From Thermoplasmata archaeon (GTDB taxonomy: Archaea > Thermoplasmatota > Thermoplasmata > Lutacidiplasmatales > UBA184), in NCBI GenBank assembly GCA_021816865.1, contig JAKAWX010000005.1, forward strand, positions 1 through 64,000: a stretch of 64,000 bases of DNA. The letters run 5' to 3'. A program made the position numbers and the translations under genes. Shown here piece by piece: positions 34,730 to 44,126 of the stretch (position 1 is its first letter; each line of letters opens with the position of its first letter). The notes beneath the pieces are model-generated. The model worked only from the letters and a program-made list of their open reading frames with translations, was not told the DNA's origin and made no database searches.

Positions 34730-36829
34730 CTAGGTGCGGCAACCCAAGGCCGCTGTTCCGGGCAGGAAGGCGAAGACCCACGCGTCGCCTTCGTGGAAGA
34801 GGACGGAGAAGTCGGGCGAGCCTTCCAGCGGATCGGGCGAGAGGGGGGCATAGGAGATCGAGGTCTGTCCCGTGACCAGAACCTCGGTGACCGAGAGCGA
34901 GAGGAGCGAGCTCCGGGTCCACGGCCGGTAGATCCCGGACGTGAGGTTGTCGAGCACCACGTAGTACGAGAGATTGGCGGGAGAGGGCACCGTCTGGTAG
35001 ACGAGCCGGAGCTCGGAGAACTCCGGAAGGAACTGTCCCGCCGACCCGGGCGCCACGAAGACCCCGGAGCAGTCGGGCAGGTGGAGGGAGATCCAGACGA
35101 GCGCGGCGACGTCGGCGGGCGTTACGTCGGCGGTCTTCGTGACCTCCTGGCGGAGGAACCCGGGCCCGTCAAGCAGGCTCGCCGCGATCCCGGAGGAGAG
35201 GGGGACGACCACGAGCATCAGCGCGAGGGCCGCGACGCAGGCTCGTCCGGGTCGTGCGGCACGGGACCGGCGGCGCGGGCGGAACATCCCCGAGCCGGAC
35301 CGGGCCAGCGCTCGGGGGACCGCCCATCCCGGTGGATCGGAGGCCCGTGCCTGGAGCCACTTCGCCCCGAGCAGCACGGGGAGCAGGGCGATGACCGAGT
35401 AGAGCAGGAACACGAGCATCGACGACTCGCCGGGGTTCGTAACGACCGTGAGGAACCGGAGGCCGGGGCCGGCATACGCGGCGGAGACTTCCGCCGCGGT
35501 GACGACCAGAAGGGCGGCCGTGGCGACCGCGGTCCCGCGGTAGAAGTCTGCGGGGAGCAGCGAGAGGGGCCCGCTCCGGCCTTGGACCCGGACCCACAGG
35601 AGCCCGGCCAAACCAGCGAGGAGAAGGAGCTCGAGCTCGACGCTGAGGAGAGGGAACGGCGAGACCATCCACTTGAGGGGCCACGGGTAGAACGGAAGGA
35701 GACTCCCCTGCCACGACGCGAGGAGCGACCCGGACGGGGGGCTCCAGGGTGCGAAGGGGCGGGCCCCGGTCTGCGTGAGGACGTAGTACGGATACCCCGC
35801 CCAGCGCACGACCCCGATGACGCTCCGGGCGACGAACGCCACCTCGAACCCGAGGATCACCAGAAAGCAGAGCGCCCAGCGCAGGGCCGTCCCGACCTCG
35901 CGCCGTCCCAGCACGATCACGAGAGCCACGAAGACCAGCCCGAGGTCCTCGCCGGCCACGAGGCTCAACGACGTGATCGCCCCGGCGACGGTTCCGAACG
36001 CGACCACGTCTCTCCAGCGGGCGAAGCCGCGCCGCGCGAGACCCGGAAGCCAGCCGAACGCGACGAGGAACAGCGGCAGGGCGAACGCGAAGTCGTACGA
36101 GCCTCCCACGAACAGGCGCGGCCAACTGGCGACCGCCGCGAAGAACCCAGCAAAAAGAAGGCCCACGGTGATGTCCGGGGCGCCGTCGGCGGCGCCGAGA
36201 CGACTCCCCCAGCAGTACGCGGCGGGCACCGAGAGGGCGAGGAAGAGCGACGGCAGGAGGACGGGCGCCGCGACGATCGGCCAACCGAACACGAGGACCG
36301 GCACGGTCATCCACACGGTCGCCCCGAGCGGGTAGATCACGCCGGCCGAGCTCACGGGACCGAGGACGAGCGGAAGGGTGTGGTGCTGCAACGTAAGGGT
36401 GATCCAAAGCGAGGTCGCACTCCCATCGAGCGCGTTCGGGAACGCGACGGACTGGATCGGGAGGAGTTCGAAGCCGAGGAGCCCGATCGTCATGGCGGCG
36501 AGCGCCACGGCCCCGGGAGTGGACGCGAACCGGAGGAAGGCGCGCAGGCCCCGGCCCCGATCGAGCACCGACGCGAACGCGTAGCCGGCGACGCCGAACC
36601 CGATGAGCCCCCAGAGCGTCGGCGCGCCGTAGAGGGGAAGCGGAACGGACCCGAGCACGTACAGGAGCGCCCCGGCAGCGTAGAAGGCGAGGAGGGCGCG
36701 CTCGACGGGGAGCAGGCGGAACCGAACGTCCAGCACCGCCTCCGCTCCCCGGAGCAGCGTGGCTCCTAGCGGGGTCAGAAGGAGTGCAACGAGGGCGACT
36801 TCGCCGAGCGACACCCAGGGCGGGGCCAC
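34730..36829 (-). CDS. Large polytopic membrane protein with outer C-terminal domain
   Basis: A 699-residue protein with about 13-14 hydrophobic helices spread over residues 5-560. Loops contain PYYVLTQTG, RPFAPWS and PLKWMVSPFPL, and a C-terminal non-membrane domain of about 130 residues is presumably outside. The overall plan resembles GT-C-type glycosyltransferases, but no conserved DxD or ExD motif in the first loop can be confirmed. It starts at the GTG at 36829, with a TATA-like box about 25 bases upstream, so the mRNA is probably leaderless. It may act on surface glycans or lipids; this is not proven. Confidence 0.75.
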   Translation of the reverse strand: MAPPWVSLGEVALVALLLTPLGATLLRGAEAVLDVRFRLLPVERALLAFYAAGALLYVLGSVPLPLYGAPTLWGLIGFGVAGYAFASVLDRGRGLRAFLRFASTPGAVALAAMTIGLLGFELLPIQSVAFPNALDGSATSLWITLTLQHHTLPLVLGPVSSAGVIYPLGATVWMTVPVLVFGWPIVAAPVLLPSLFLALSVPAAYCWGSRLGAADGAPDITVGLLFAGFFAAVASWPRLFVGGSYDFAFALPLFLVAFGWLPGLARRGFARWRDVVAFGTVAGAITSLSLVAGEDLGLVFVALVIVLGRREVGTALRWALCFLVILGFEVAFVARSVIGVVRWAGYPYYVLTQTGARPFAPWSPPSGSLLASWQGSLLPFYPWPLKWMVSPFPLLSVELELLLLAGLAGLLWVRVQGRSGPLSLLPADFYRGTAVATAALLVVTAAEVSAAYAGPGLRFLTVVTNPGESSMLVFLLYSVIALLPVLLGAKWLQARASDPPGWAVPRALARSGSGMFRPRRRSRAARPGRACVAALALMLVVVPLSSGIAASLLDGPGFLRQEVTKTADVTPADVAALVWISLHLPDCSGVFVAPGSAGQFLPEFSELRLVYQTVPSPANLSYYVVLDNLTSGIYRPWTRSSLLSLSVTEVLVTGQTSISYAPLSPDPLEGSPDFSVLFHEGDAWVFAFLPGTAALGCRT

Positions 36830-36850
36830 CCATTCGCGTACCCTCTCACG

Positions 36851-36860
36851 CTATAGAAAC
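36851..36860 (-). promoter_or_regulatory. TATA-like box of the polytopic membrane protein gene
   Basis: GTTTCTATAG on the minus strand, centred about 25 bases before the GTG at 36829. Confidence 0.5.
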
Positions 36861-36925
36861 CCTCGCCCGACCCCGGAGTACCGTTCTCGGGTCCAGAGAT
36901 CGACGTCCCCGGGCGCTCGGAGGCG

Positions 36926-37471
36926 TCATCTTCGGCGAACGTTCGCCACTTCGATCCACGTCATCGGCGGAGGCTCGATATCGTCCTGCCATAAGGCGGC
37001 GATGATCTCGCCGAGGTGATGCGCCTGTTCGAACGTCGTCTGGAGGAGGCCGTCCGAGACGACGTACCGGCCCGGCATCCAGAACACCCTCACCGGCCGA
37101 CGCATCTCGGACGGCGTCAGACGGCCGAGGTAGTCGCGGACCAGGCTCCACACGCGCGCCTCGTACGCCCGAAACCCCCGCCAGTCCTTGGGGCGCCGGA
37201 CGGGATCGGCGAACAGCCGTTCGAGTTCCGGGTCCGAGCTTCGCCCCGGAAGGACGTGGCCGACCCAGACCTCGTGCACGTTCAGGACGTGGACGAGGGT
37301 CTGGAAGAGCGACTGGTGCCCGATCCCCCGGCGTCGGCGAACGGTCCGCCACGGGAGCCGGCGGACGCGTCGCACGAACCGGTCGAAGACCCGGGTGTTG
37401 TACGCGAAGATCTCCCGAGCCTGGGCCGGGGTGAGAAGCCCGGTGGGGGGCCGGCGGCTCGGTCCGGTCAT
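36926..37471 (-). CDS. DinB-family putative metal-dependent protein
   Basis: A 181-residue four-helix DinB-like protein. Histidines in the helix containing GHQSLFQTLVHVLNVHEVW (His52, His61, His66) and in FEQAHHLGEI are placed like the metal triad of DinB/YfiT proteins. These are often thiol transferases or hydrolases using mycothiol, bacillithiol or related thiols. The ATG at 37471 has GGGAGGGCGG upstream and a TATA-like CATAGTAATAGC about 37 bases before it. No thiol-synthesis gene is adjacent. Confidence 0.8.
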   Translation of the reverse strand: MTGPSRRPPTGLLTPAQAREIFAYNTRVFDRFVRRVRRLPWRTVRRRRGIGHQSLFQTLVHVLNVHEVWVGHVLPGRSSDPELERLFADPVRRPKDWRGFRAYEARVWSLVRDYLGRLTPSEMRRPVRVFWMPGRYVVSDGLLQTTFEQAHHLGEIIAALWQDDIEPPPMTWIEVANVRRR

Positions 37472-37582
37472 GGTTTGCGACCGCCCTCCCCAAGCCTCCC
37501 TCGCTATTACTATGTCTCGCGCCTTCAAGGCGCCCCCGCGGCACCGGGGGCGTCCGGGCCACGTCCCGCGGTCCCCCGCCGC

Positions 37583-37900
37583 TCACTCGGGGAGACCGAG
37601 GGAGTTCCAGGCGGGGTAGCGCACGAACTTCCCCTCGCAGACGTTGCCGACGTACTTCCCCCGATAGGAGAACTGCATGATCCGCTGGCCCGTCTGGGCG
37701 AGCTTCGCCCAGCGCGAGCCGGTTTCGGGGTTCTGCTCGATCCCTTCGAGGCGGTCTTCTCCGACCGAGAAGCCGACCGCTCGGAGCCGTTGGTTTCGGG
37801 TCCGGGTCACGCGGTAGGTCCGGTCGCCGAGCCGGACCTCCGAACGGTCCTCGACGAGCACCTGCTGCCAGACCGACAGCAGCGTCTCGGCCAGGGTCAT
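37583..37900 (-). CDS. Hypothetical protein (105 aa)
   Basis: A 105-residue alpha/beta protein of ordinary composition: a helix LAETLLSVWQQVLVE, then strands VRLGDRTYRVTRT and LRAVGFSVG, and a second half with several Trp, Phe and Tyr. The ATG at 37900 follows a strong ribosome-binding stretch, GGAGGCGACGG. It overlaps nothing and lies downstream of the metallo-beta-lactamase gene on the same strand (about 106 bases away), so they may form an operon. No family could be named. Confidence 0.7.
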   Translation of the reverse strand: MTLAETLLSVWQQVLVEDRSEVRLGDRTYRVTRTRNQRLRAVGFSVGEDRLEGIEQNPETGSRWAKLAQTGQRIMQFSYRGKYVGNVCEGKFVRYPAWNSLGLPE

Positions 37901-38006
37901 CCGTCGCCTCCGATCTCGCCCCGAAGCCGACCCGAGTCGCACGACGGCAGCGAGCCCCCGTTCCTCGCGGACCCGCACGGTCCGGACGGGAGGCTCGGCA
38001 CGCTCG

Positions 38007-38945
38007 TCATCCTCCCGCCGGCGTCTGGTCGTAGACCCGACGAAGATTGTCGCCAAAGAAGTCGGCGAAGTCCCAGGTCGCGAACTCGGGCGGGACGGGC
38101 GTGCGGCCGAACCCGTCCCGCGAGACTCCCGAGCGTCGCGCGTCGCGCGCGAGGGACCTGAGCTCGCGAAGGTATCTCTGGATCCGCTCGATGTCGCCCA
38201 CGCCGCCGAGGGGTCCGTGACCGGGGAGCACCTTTTCCGGGCCGAGGGCGAGTACCTTCTCCAAGATCGCGAGAAAGCTTCCCGCGTCGCCGTCGCTCAC
38301 TCCCGGGTGGAACCCGACCGAAAGGAGGTCGCCGAGGAAACCGATGCGTTCGTCGGCGAGGTAGGCGATCACGTCGCTCGGGGAGTGGCCCCCCCCGAAG
38401 CTGAGGACCTCGAGCTCTCGCTTCGGACCTCGGAGGACGAGGCGGTCGTCGACGAACATGTCGGGGCCCGGGATGAGCGTACCGCGTGGGGTAGCCAGGA
38501 TCCCTTCGAACCACCCCTCGAAGACCACCCTCTCGCGGGGACGAAGGGCCCAGGTCCCGTTCCGCAGCCGTTCGAGCTCCGCCGGCACCTCCGCCCGATC
38601 GCTCTCGAGCGCGCGCACGGCCCGCTCCTCGATCAGTTCGCGCACTTTGCGCGTGGAGACGATGCGCACCGAGGGGAACGAGACGTTCCCGCGGACATGA
38701 TCGCCGTGGTAGTGGCTGTTGATCAGGTACGCGACGCGCCGCCCCGTCAGGCGTTCGGCGGCCCGCCGGAGGTCGGCCCCGGCTTGGGGCGTCAGCATGG
38801 AGTCGAAGACGACCGCGCCGTCGCCGAGATCGACGATCGCGCTGTTGCAGAGAGCGAACCCCGCGTCGGTCGCGATCGCGACGTACACCCCCTCCGTCAC
38901 CCGGTGGACCGTGAAGTGGGGGGAGCGGACCGTAACCTCCGGCAC
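38007..38945 (-). CDS. Metallo-beta-lactamase-fold hydrolase
   Basis: A 312-residue MBL-fold protein with the complete dinuclear zinc motif NSHYHGDHVRGN (His78, His80, Asp82, His83), then GGGHSPSD (His), the bridging Asp in FLGDLLSVGFHPG and a C-terminal His in VLPGHGP. The fold serves glyoxalase II-, lactonase- or alkylsulfatase-type hydrolases; the loop lengths do not settle which. It has no signal peptide. A GTG at 38945 is the start. Confidence 0.85.
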   Translation of the reverse strand: MPEVTVRSPHFTVHRVTEGVYVAIATDAGFALCNSAIVDLGDGAVVFDSMLTPQAGADLRRAAERLTGRRVAYLINSHYHGDHVRGNVSFPSVRIVSTRKVRELIEERAVRALESDRAEVPAELERLRNGTWALRPRERVVFEGWFEGILATPRGTLIPGPDMFVDDRLVLRGPKRELEVLSFGGGHSPSDVIAYLADERIGFLGDLLSVGFHPGVSDGDAGSFLAILEKVLALGPEKVLPGHGPLGGVGDIERIQRYLRELRSLARDARRSGVSRDGFGRTPVPPEFATWDFADFFGDNLRRVYDQTPAGG

Positions 38946-39148
38946 GTCCTTGGGGACGCGAGGGCGCCAGATAGACTTTGACCTCGGGCAGGCGAAGCGA
39001 ACGCCTTACCCTTTTGAACCACGAGCCGGAGCACCTTCCACGGCACCCGAGCGCCCTGCGGCACCGGACCGGCCGCGACGTGCTCCTCGCGGTAAGCGGA
39101 CGTCTTATCCACCAAAGAGCCGTGGACGGACCCGTAGACCGCTCCCGT

Positions 39149-39610
39149 ATGGCCGAGGATGCACCGCTCCCCGACTTCCGAGCCCCGATTCCGGTGCGGG
39201 AGGCGAGGCTACCGGAACCGCCGCCACCTCCCGACCGCTGCCCGTACTGCCGCTCGCTGATCACGATCGGCACGTCCGTTTGCAACGCGTGCGGCCGGCG
39301 CCTGCGGGAGGACCCACCTCGGACCCCCATCCGCGACGCCCCTTGGACCCCGACGGACTGTCCCCGTTGCGGTCGGCCGACGGTACCGGGTCTCCTCTCG
39401 GGGTCGGACGGCAATGGCGAGATCTGGGTCCACCTCTTGCTCGAGTACTTTCCGGTCTCGGGATCCGACGGCGTCGCCGGGCCGGTGAACGACGTGGTCA
39501 TCGCCCGGCCCCTCGGCCGCAAGGTCGTCAAGGACAGGGCAAAGTGGCCACGATGGCACTGGTGCGCGTCGTGCCGGCTCCTCCACTACCCCGAGCCGGC
39601 TCCCGGATAG
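39149..39610 (+). CDS. Two-ribbon zinc protein
   Basis: A 153-residue protein with a Pro-rich lead, one ribbon at CPYC/CNAC and a second formed by CPRC with CASC near the C-terminus, separated by a 70-residue alpha/beta insert (VHLLLEYFPV, VVIARPLGRKVVKD). It starts at the ATG at 39149; the TATA-like TCTTATCC lies about 43 bases upstream. The plan suggests a nucleic-acid or protein-binding factor. It diverges from the metallo-beta-lactamase gene. Confidence 0.75.
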   Translation: MAEDAPLPDFRAPIPVREARLPEPPPPPDRCPYCRSLITIGTSVCNACGRRLREDPPRTPIRDAPWTPTDCPRCGRPTVPGLLSGSDGNGEIWVHLLLEYFPVSGSDGVAGPVNDVVIARPLGRKVVKDRAKWPRWHWCASCRLLHYPEPAPG

Positions 39611-39770
39611 GAGCCGTACCCGGTCCCACGACAACCGAGGTCAGAGCGCCCGGCGCTCAGGCCCCCCTATCGGCCGCCCTCCATCGACCGGACTCACGGG
39701 CGGTACGTCCGCAACGACGCCCCAGCGGGTCATCGGCGTCGAGGGCGGTTCCCTCGCGCGAAGACCCCAA

Positions 39771-39780
39771 GTTCTTATTC
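39771..39780 (+). promoter_or_regulatory. TATA-like box of the secreted phosphoesterase gene
   Basis: GTTCTTATTC, about 40 bases before the ATG at 39817. Confidence 0.4.
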
Positions 39781-39816
39781 GGGCACACGGTACGGTGGCG
39801 TGCCCCGTTTGCTTCG

Positions 39817-41340
39817 ATGTTGGGTGTGGGATCGTCCGGCCCAGTGATCCTGGCCGCGGCGCTCCTGCTGGTTTCCTCCTCGGGGTTCGCGGTCGCCGCT
39901 CCGGTCCCCTCCTCGACGGTCCCCTGTTCGTCGATGCCGTCATCGTTCATGGAGGCGTTCTGCACGCACATCCAGCACATCGTCTTCGTCGTGATGGAAA
40001 ACCACGCCTACGACAACTACTTCGGCACGTACTGCACCTCGGCGAGCCCCTACTGCAACGGCACGGCCCGGGGCATCACCCCCGGGGCGTGCGTGTTCGA
40101 GACCGGCTACTCCGGCACCGGATACCCCGCGGGATCGTGCAAGAAGGGCTACGTCAACCTCTGGACGTTCGGGTCGAAGAACCTCTCCACGGTGAACCTC
40201 AATCACAACCAGTTCAGTTCGGTCCTCTCGATCTGCGGCACGACCTCGAGCACTTCGTGCCTATCGAATCCTCCCGCCATGGACGGCTTCTGGCAGGCCG
40301 AGGGGAAGAAGTACACGACGTTCGGTCACTACGACGGCTCGACGCTCCCGCTCTACTGGGACATCGCCCAGGAGTTCGGTATCGGCGACAACACCTTCTC
40401 CTCCGACCCGTCGTACTCCCTCCCGAACCACTGGTTCATGATCGCCGGGCAGGCGCCGGCCCGAGCCCAGTACTTCCTGCTCACGACCGCACAGGAGCAG
40501 CAGTACCTCCACCAGGCGAACCTCACCCGGACGTTCCAGGACCTCCTCAACACGACGCCCTCCGTCTCCTGGAAGTACTACGACTGGTCGCTCGCGACCT
40601 ATCGAACCGCGATCTCGGGCGCTCAGAGCAACGCCTACGGCAAGGGCTCCGCCTACTCGTACTGGAACCCCATGGCCGCCCGCGCCGAGACCTACAGCCA
40701 TTGGTACGCGAGCCACTTCGTGAACCGTACCCCACAGTTCTTCACCGACCTGACGAAAGGACCCGGGCCGGGCCTCGGTCTTCCGAACATCTCGTGGGTC
40801 ATCCCCGACCAGGCATTCTCGGACCACCCGGGCGCCAACCTGACACGGGGGGAGGCGTTCGTCGCGAACGTCCTCGACGCCATCGAGCAATCCCGCTACT
40901 GGGACTCCACGGCGGTGTTTCTGACCTGGGACGACTACGGGGGATTCTACGACGGGGTGGGGCCCCCGAAGCTCCCGGGGCTGAACGCCCTCGGCCTTTC
41001 GTTCCGGGTCCCGTTCCTCGTCATCAGCCCGTACACGCCCCGGGGTCTGGTCAGCCATCAGCTCGGGTACTTCGATTCGGTCCTGCGGATGATGGAAGAA
41101 CGCTGGGGAATGTCCTGCATCGTCCCCTCGCGCCCCACTCAGGACTGCGGAGCCCCGATCCTCTCGAGCTACTTCGATTTCCAGAACCTGTCGAGTCCAA
41201 GGGCCCCGTGCCTCTTCCCGACCTCCGCGAGCCTCGCGACCTACCCGATGGCGTGCCCGGCACCGTCGTCCACCGTCGCGATCGACTCGAGTCCCTGGAC
41301 GGGGAGCGACCAGGGCCTCCCGGCCGAACAAGCCGACTGA
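39817..41340 (+). CDS. Secreted phosphoesterase (phospholipase C/acid phosphatase family)
   Basis: A 507-residue exported enzyme of the phosphoesterase family that includes phospholipase C and AcpA. A signal peptide covers 1-29. The metal site begins VVMENHAYDNYFGTY. The segment SLPNHWFMIAG holds the family nucleophile region, and WDDYGGFYDGVGPPK together with FRVPFLVISPY completes the set. Several Cys pairs suggest disulfides. It likely releases phosphate or a diacylglycerol headgroup outside the cell. It starts at the ATG at 39817. The protein at 44127 carries a more distant domain of the same fold. Confidence 0.85.
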   Translation: MLGVGSSGPVILAAALLLVSSSGFAVAAPVPSSTVPCSSMPSSFMEAFCTHIQHIVFVVMENHAYDNYFGTYCTSASPYCNGTARGITPGACVFETGYSGTGYPAGSCKKGYVNLWTFGSKNLSTVNLNHNQFSSVLSICGTTSSTSCLSNPPAMDGFWQAEGKKYTTFGHYDGSTLPLYWDIAQEFGIGDNTFSSDPSYSLPNHWFMIAGQAPARAQYFLLTTAQEQQYLHQANLTRTFQDLLNTTPSVSWKYYDWSLATYRTAISGAQSNAYGKGSAYSYWNPMAARAETYSHWYASHFVNRTPQFFTDLTKGPGPGLGLPNISWVIPDQAFSDHPGANLTRGEAFVANVLDAIEQSRYWDSTAVFLTWDDYGGFYDGVGPPKLPGLNALGLSFRVPFLVISPYTPRGLVSHQLGYFDSVLRMMEERWGMSCIVPSRPTQDCGAPILSSYFDFQNLSSPRAPCLFPTSASLATYPMACPAPSSTVAIDSSPWTGSDQGLPAEQAD

Positions 41341-41600
41341 CCGACCGGGCTCGTCCGCTCGCGCTCTCGTCGTGCGAGTCTTCTCGCCACCCACGTCGAG
41401 CGACGCGGCGATCGGCGGGCCACGCGAGGAGCCGCGGCTCGCGGCGTGGGTGAGAGGACTTGGGAACCTCGCGGAAGTTGCGGGGAACCCTTCGCTCGGT
41501 CGCGGCGCGCTCGGGAGACGTCCCCGAGTCTCCTTCCCCGGCCTCGCGCCTGTAGTGTCCCGAGAAGAGTTCCTCTCAGAAACCCCTCAGGCACCGATGG

Positions 41601-41607
41601 GTTTATC
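41601..41607 (+). promoter_or_regulatory. TATA-like box of the MEDS gene
   Basis: GTTTATC, centred about 25 bases before the ATG at 41628, fitting a leaderless message. Confidence 0.45.
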
Positions 41608-41627
41608 TCTCATGACCGCAAGATTTG

Positions 41628-42359
41628 ATGCTGCGCCTCATGCCGGAGCTCGTCGAGAGACTCTCTCAGCTGCCATCGGGCTCGCATTGCATCAGCCTCC
41701 ACACGAGCCCGGAGGAAGCCGCCGATCACGCCGTCGACTTCCTGGCGGGGACCCCGCCCGGTCAAGCCGCCTCCTACTGGGTGCCGGACCCGGACCTCGC
41801 CGCGAAGTACAACCTCCGACTCGAGACGGAGGCGCCCAGCCAGGTCGGATGCGTCCGCGCCCTGGCCCACGAGCAGGTCGCACCCCACGACGGTCGCCTC
41901 CGTCCCACTACGGAGATCGTGGAGTTCGTGACGGCTCACCCTGGGGGAGTGACCGGGGGGGCCGACACGATTAGCCGACACTGGACCCGGGAAAACCTCC
42001 CCGATCACCTCGAGTACGAGGCATGGTTCGACGACCAGCCGCGAAAGGAATCGCGGTTCCTCTGCCCGTACGACCTTCGGACGCTGCCGGTGGAGCTGGC
42101 CCCCAGGGTCCTCCGGGAACTCGGAACCCACCACACGCACGCGTCCCTCTCGAACTCCGGGGAACCCGCCGTCCGACTTCTCCAGCTTTTCATCTTTCCG
42201 ACCATTCACGACCTCCCACCCCAGCTCCACGCGACGCTCGGATGGGCGCTCGCTCAAGGGTACGCGAGCCTCCCGGGCCTGGAAGACGAGCTCGTCCTCA
42301 CGGCGGCCGGCGAGACCGTCGTACGGAACTGGAGTCGCGACGCGGTCGTCGACTGGTAA
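41628..42359 (+). CDS. MEDS (DcmR-like sensory) domain protein
   Basis: A 243-residue protein resembling the MEDS domain, a sensor found in methanogens and in the DcmR regulator of methylotrophs. The fold resembles an RecA/KaiC-like alpha/beta unit. The N-terminal SHCISLHTSPEEAADHAVDFL and the central HPGGVTGGADTI loop are typical, but no DNA-binding domain is present. The ATG at 41628 is preferred by its spacing from GTTTATC. A TTG at 41625 and an ATG at 41640 are in frame. It may relay a signal by protein contact; the ligand is unknown. Confidence 0.7.
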   Translation: MLRLMPELVERLSQLPSGSHCISLHTSPEEAADHAVDFLAGTPPGQAASYWVPDPDLAAKYNLRLETEAPSQVGCVRALAHEQVAPHDGRLRPTTEIVEFVTAHPGGVTGGADTISRHWTRENLPDHLEYEAWFDDQPRKESRFLCPYDLRTLPVELAPRVLRELGTHHTHASLSNSGEPAVRLLQLFIFPTIHDLPPQLHATLGWALAQGYASLPGLEDELVLTAAGETVVRNWSRDAVVDW

Positions 42360-42419
42360 GGTCGCTTCGGCCTCGGGCCCACCGGACGGGCGGTGCCGTC
42401 CGGTTCGCCCTGCTCGCGG

Positions 42420-43778
42420 TCATGTTCGACTTCGGAAGATCGCGGAAGGTTCCCGGGCGGTGTACTCCTCAAGGGGGGTCTCGCTCGACTCCGCTTCCGC
42501 GCGGTCGAGGAGCTCCGTGAGCGCCTCGATCGCCTGGGCGGCGACCGCGTCCGCCCCGAGACGCAGCGCGTCGATCGATCGGCGCACCTCGTCCTGCGCT
42601 AGGGCGAGGACCTCGGGATCGAGGTGCAGACGAAGCATCCGCCGCGCCTCGTAGCGCAAGTGGCGATGGAGGGTCGAGGCGTACTGGGACAGGACGATTC
42701 CGCGGTGTTCGGAGGTCCTTCCGCCCTCGGGCTCCGCGGCCACCGCGACGGCGGGGGGCGGTGGCGGCGGGAGCGGTCGGTGCTCGTAGGCGTACGCCAC
42801 TTCACCGTCTAGGACGAGGAACACGTTGCCTCCAAGGTCGGGGTCGACGGGGCGGAGGATCGGCTTGCCGACCGCGTTGGCGACCCTCACGAGGTCCGGA
42901 AAGTCGCGCATCGTCACCGTTCGGGGAAGGAAGGCGAGCGGGCCGGTCTCGACGAGGGTGGGGAAGCGAGGAGGCTCGATCGTCGCGGTCGGCCCACGTA
43001 CCCGCGGTCCCCGCTCTCCGTACATCCAGGCTCCGGTTCCGACGACGGCGCCAAGGGACCCGGCGAGGAGAGCCACGAGAGCCGCCCCGAGCCTCGGCCC
43101 GGTCGGGGGCGGAAGGGGTGCCGAAGCATACACCGGCACGGAGCTCGAGTACGCGAGACCGGACGGCACGATCTCGGGCGCGGCAAACGAGAAGTTGAGG
43201 TCGGGCGCGAACGCCACGGATTGGCGCACCGCAGCCACGGTGAGGCTCCCGGTGACGCTCGGCATGAAGGAGAGGGTCAGGGCAGGGCTCGTGTAGTTCA
43301 GCTGCCGGTCGATCGACGCCGCCAGCGCGAGCAGCTGGGTCACGTTCGCATCGTACCCCGCAGAGATCGCGAGCCCGGTGGTGCTTGGGCTCGACGTGTT
43401 GAGCCACGTCGCGTACACTTCCTTCGACCAGACCGGGGTCGTAAGGAGGACGGAGAACCGTTCGTGGAGGGAGACAGAAGCGCTCCGGTTCGTGAGGAAC
43501 GTCGTCGAGAGCGTGGCGTTGATCCAATTCGTAATCGGGGCGAAGAGGGTCACGTTGCCGCCCTCGACGTGCGTCGCGTTCCCAAAGAGCGCGCTCGGCT
43601 GCACGGCGGCGGTGAAATTGTTCCGAGCGGTCGCGTTGAACGTCGCGATCGGCGACCTTGCGGGTGCGGGCGCCGGCTCGAGTCCCACGGCGATCGCGTA
43701 CGCCGCGCCGGCCGCCGCGAGGCAGAACACCACGAAGAGCACCCAAGGTAGCCGATACGAGCCGCTCGAGAACGTCAC
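42420..43778 (-). CDS. Two-helix membrane protein with large outer domain (DUF5305-like)
   Basis: A 452-residue protein: a membrane helix (about 10-32), a Ser/Thr/Asn-rich outer domain of about 195 residues with many NxS/T sites, a second helix (about 230-253), then a charged cytoplasmic part ending in helices (RHLRYEARRMLRLHLDPEV). This layout resembles archaeal DUF5305 proteins. The GTG at 43778 is preferred because a TATA-like CTTATCC on this strand lies about 75 bases upstream; an ATG at 43904 lies beyond that box. Function is unknown; a cell-envelope role is likely. Confidence 0.65.
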   Translation of the reverse strand: MTFSSGSYRLPWVLFVVFCLAAAGAAYAIAVGLEPAPAPARSPIATFNATARNNFTAAVQPSALFGNATHVEGGNVTLFAPITNWINATLSTTFLTNRSASVSLHERFSVLLTTPVWSKEVYATWLNTSSPSTTGLAISAGYDANVTQLLALAASIDRQLNYTSPALTLSFMPSVTGSLTVAAVRQSVAFAPDLNFSFAAPEIVPSGLAYSSSVPVYASAPLPPPTGPRLGAALVALLAGSLGAVVGTGAWMYGERGPRVRGPTATIEPPRFPTLVETGPLAFLPRTVTMRDFPDLVRVANAVGKPILRPVDPDLGGNVFLVLDGEVAYAYEHRPLPPPPPPAVAVAAEPEGGRTSEHRGIVLSQYASTLHRHLRYEARRMLRLHLDPEVLALAQDEVRRSIDALRLGADAVAAQAIEALTELLDRAEAESSETPLEEYTAREPSAIFRSRT

Positions 43779-44126
43779 CTCGGTCCCCCGCGGGATCCCA
43801 CTCCGACTCGGGCGGGCACCCTCCCCGGGGCGAGACGAGCCACGGTCAGAGGATAAGGGAACCGCCGCAGTCGCAGCACGGGACGGCCCCGTCCGGGAAG
43901 CCATCGGCGAAGGGGGTAGCCGATCCGCACCGCGCGCCGTGCGGTCCTCGAGACCGGCCCACGGCCGGGCGCGGACGATCGGCGGGGGCCGGCCCGGTTT
44001 CGGTGCCCCCGAGCGGCCCTCGGGCCGCCCGGAGGGCGGGGGGTTACCGGGAGGAAGGCTTGAGGAGGTTACAAGTAGGCCGGAAACTACGGGGTCTTCC
44101 CGAGTTATACGTCACAGGGAGGGGGA

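Noticed and set aside
34718-36769. A 683-codon plus-strand frame opposite the polytopic membrane protein
   Set aside because: Almost entirely Arg, Glu, Gly and Asp, with no fold-like pattern. The minus-strand product is a clear membrane protein with a promoter.
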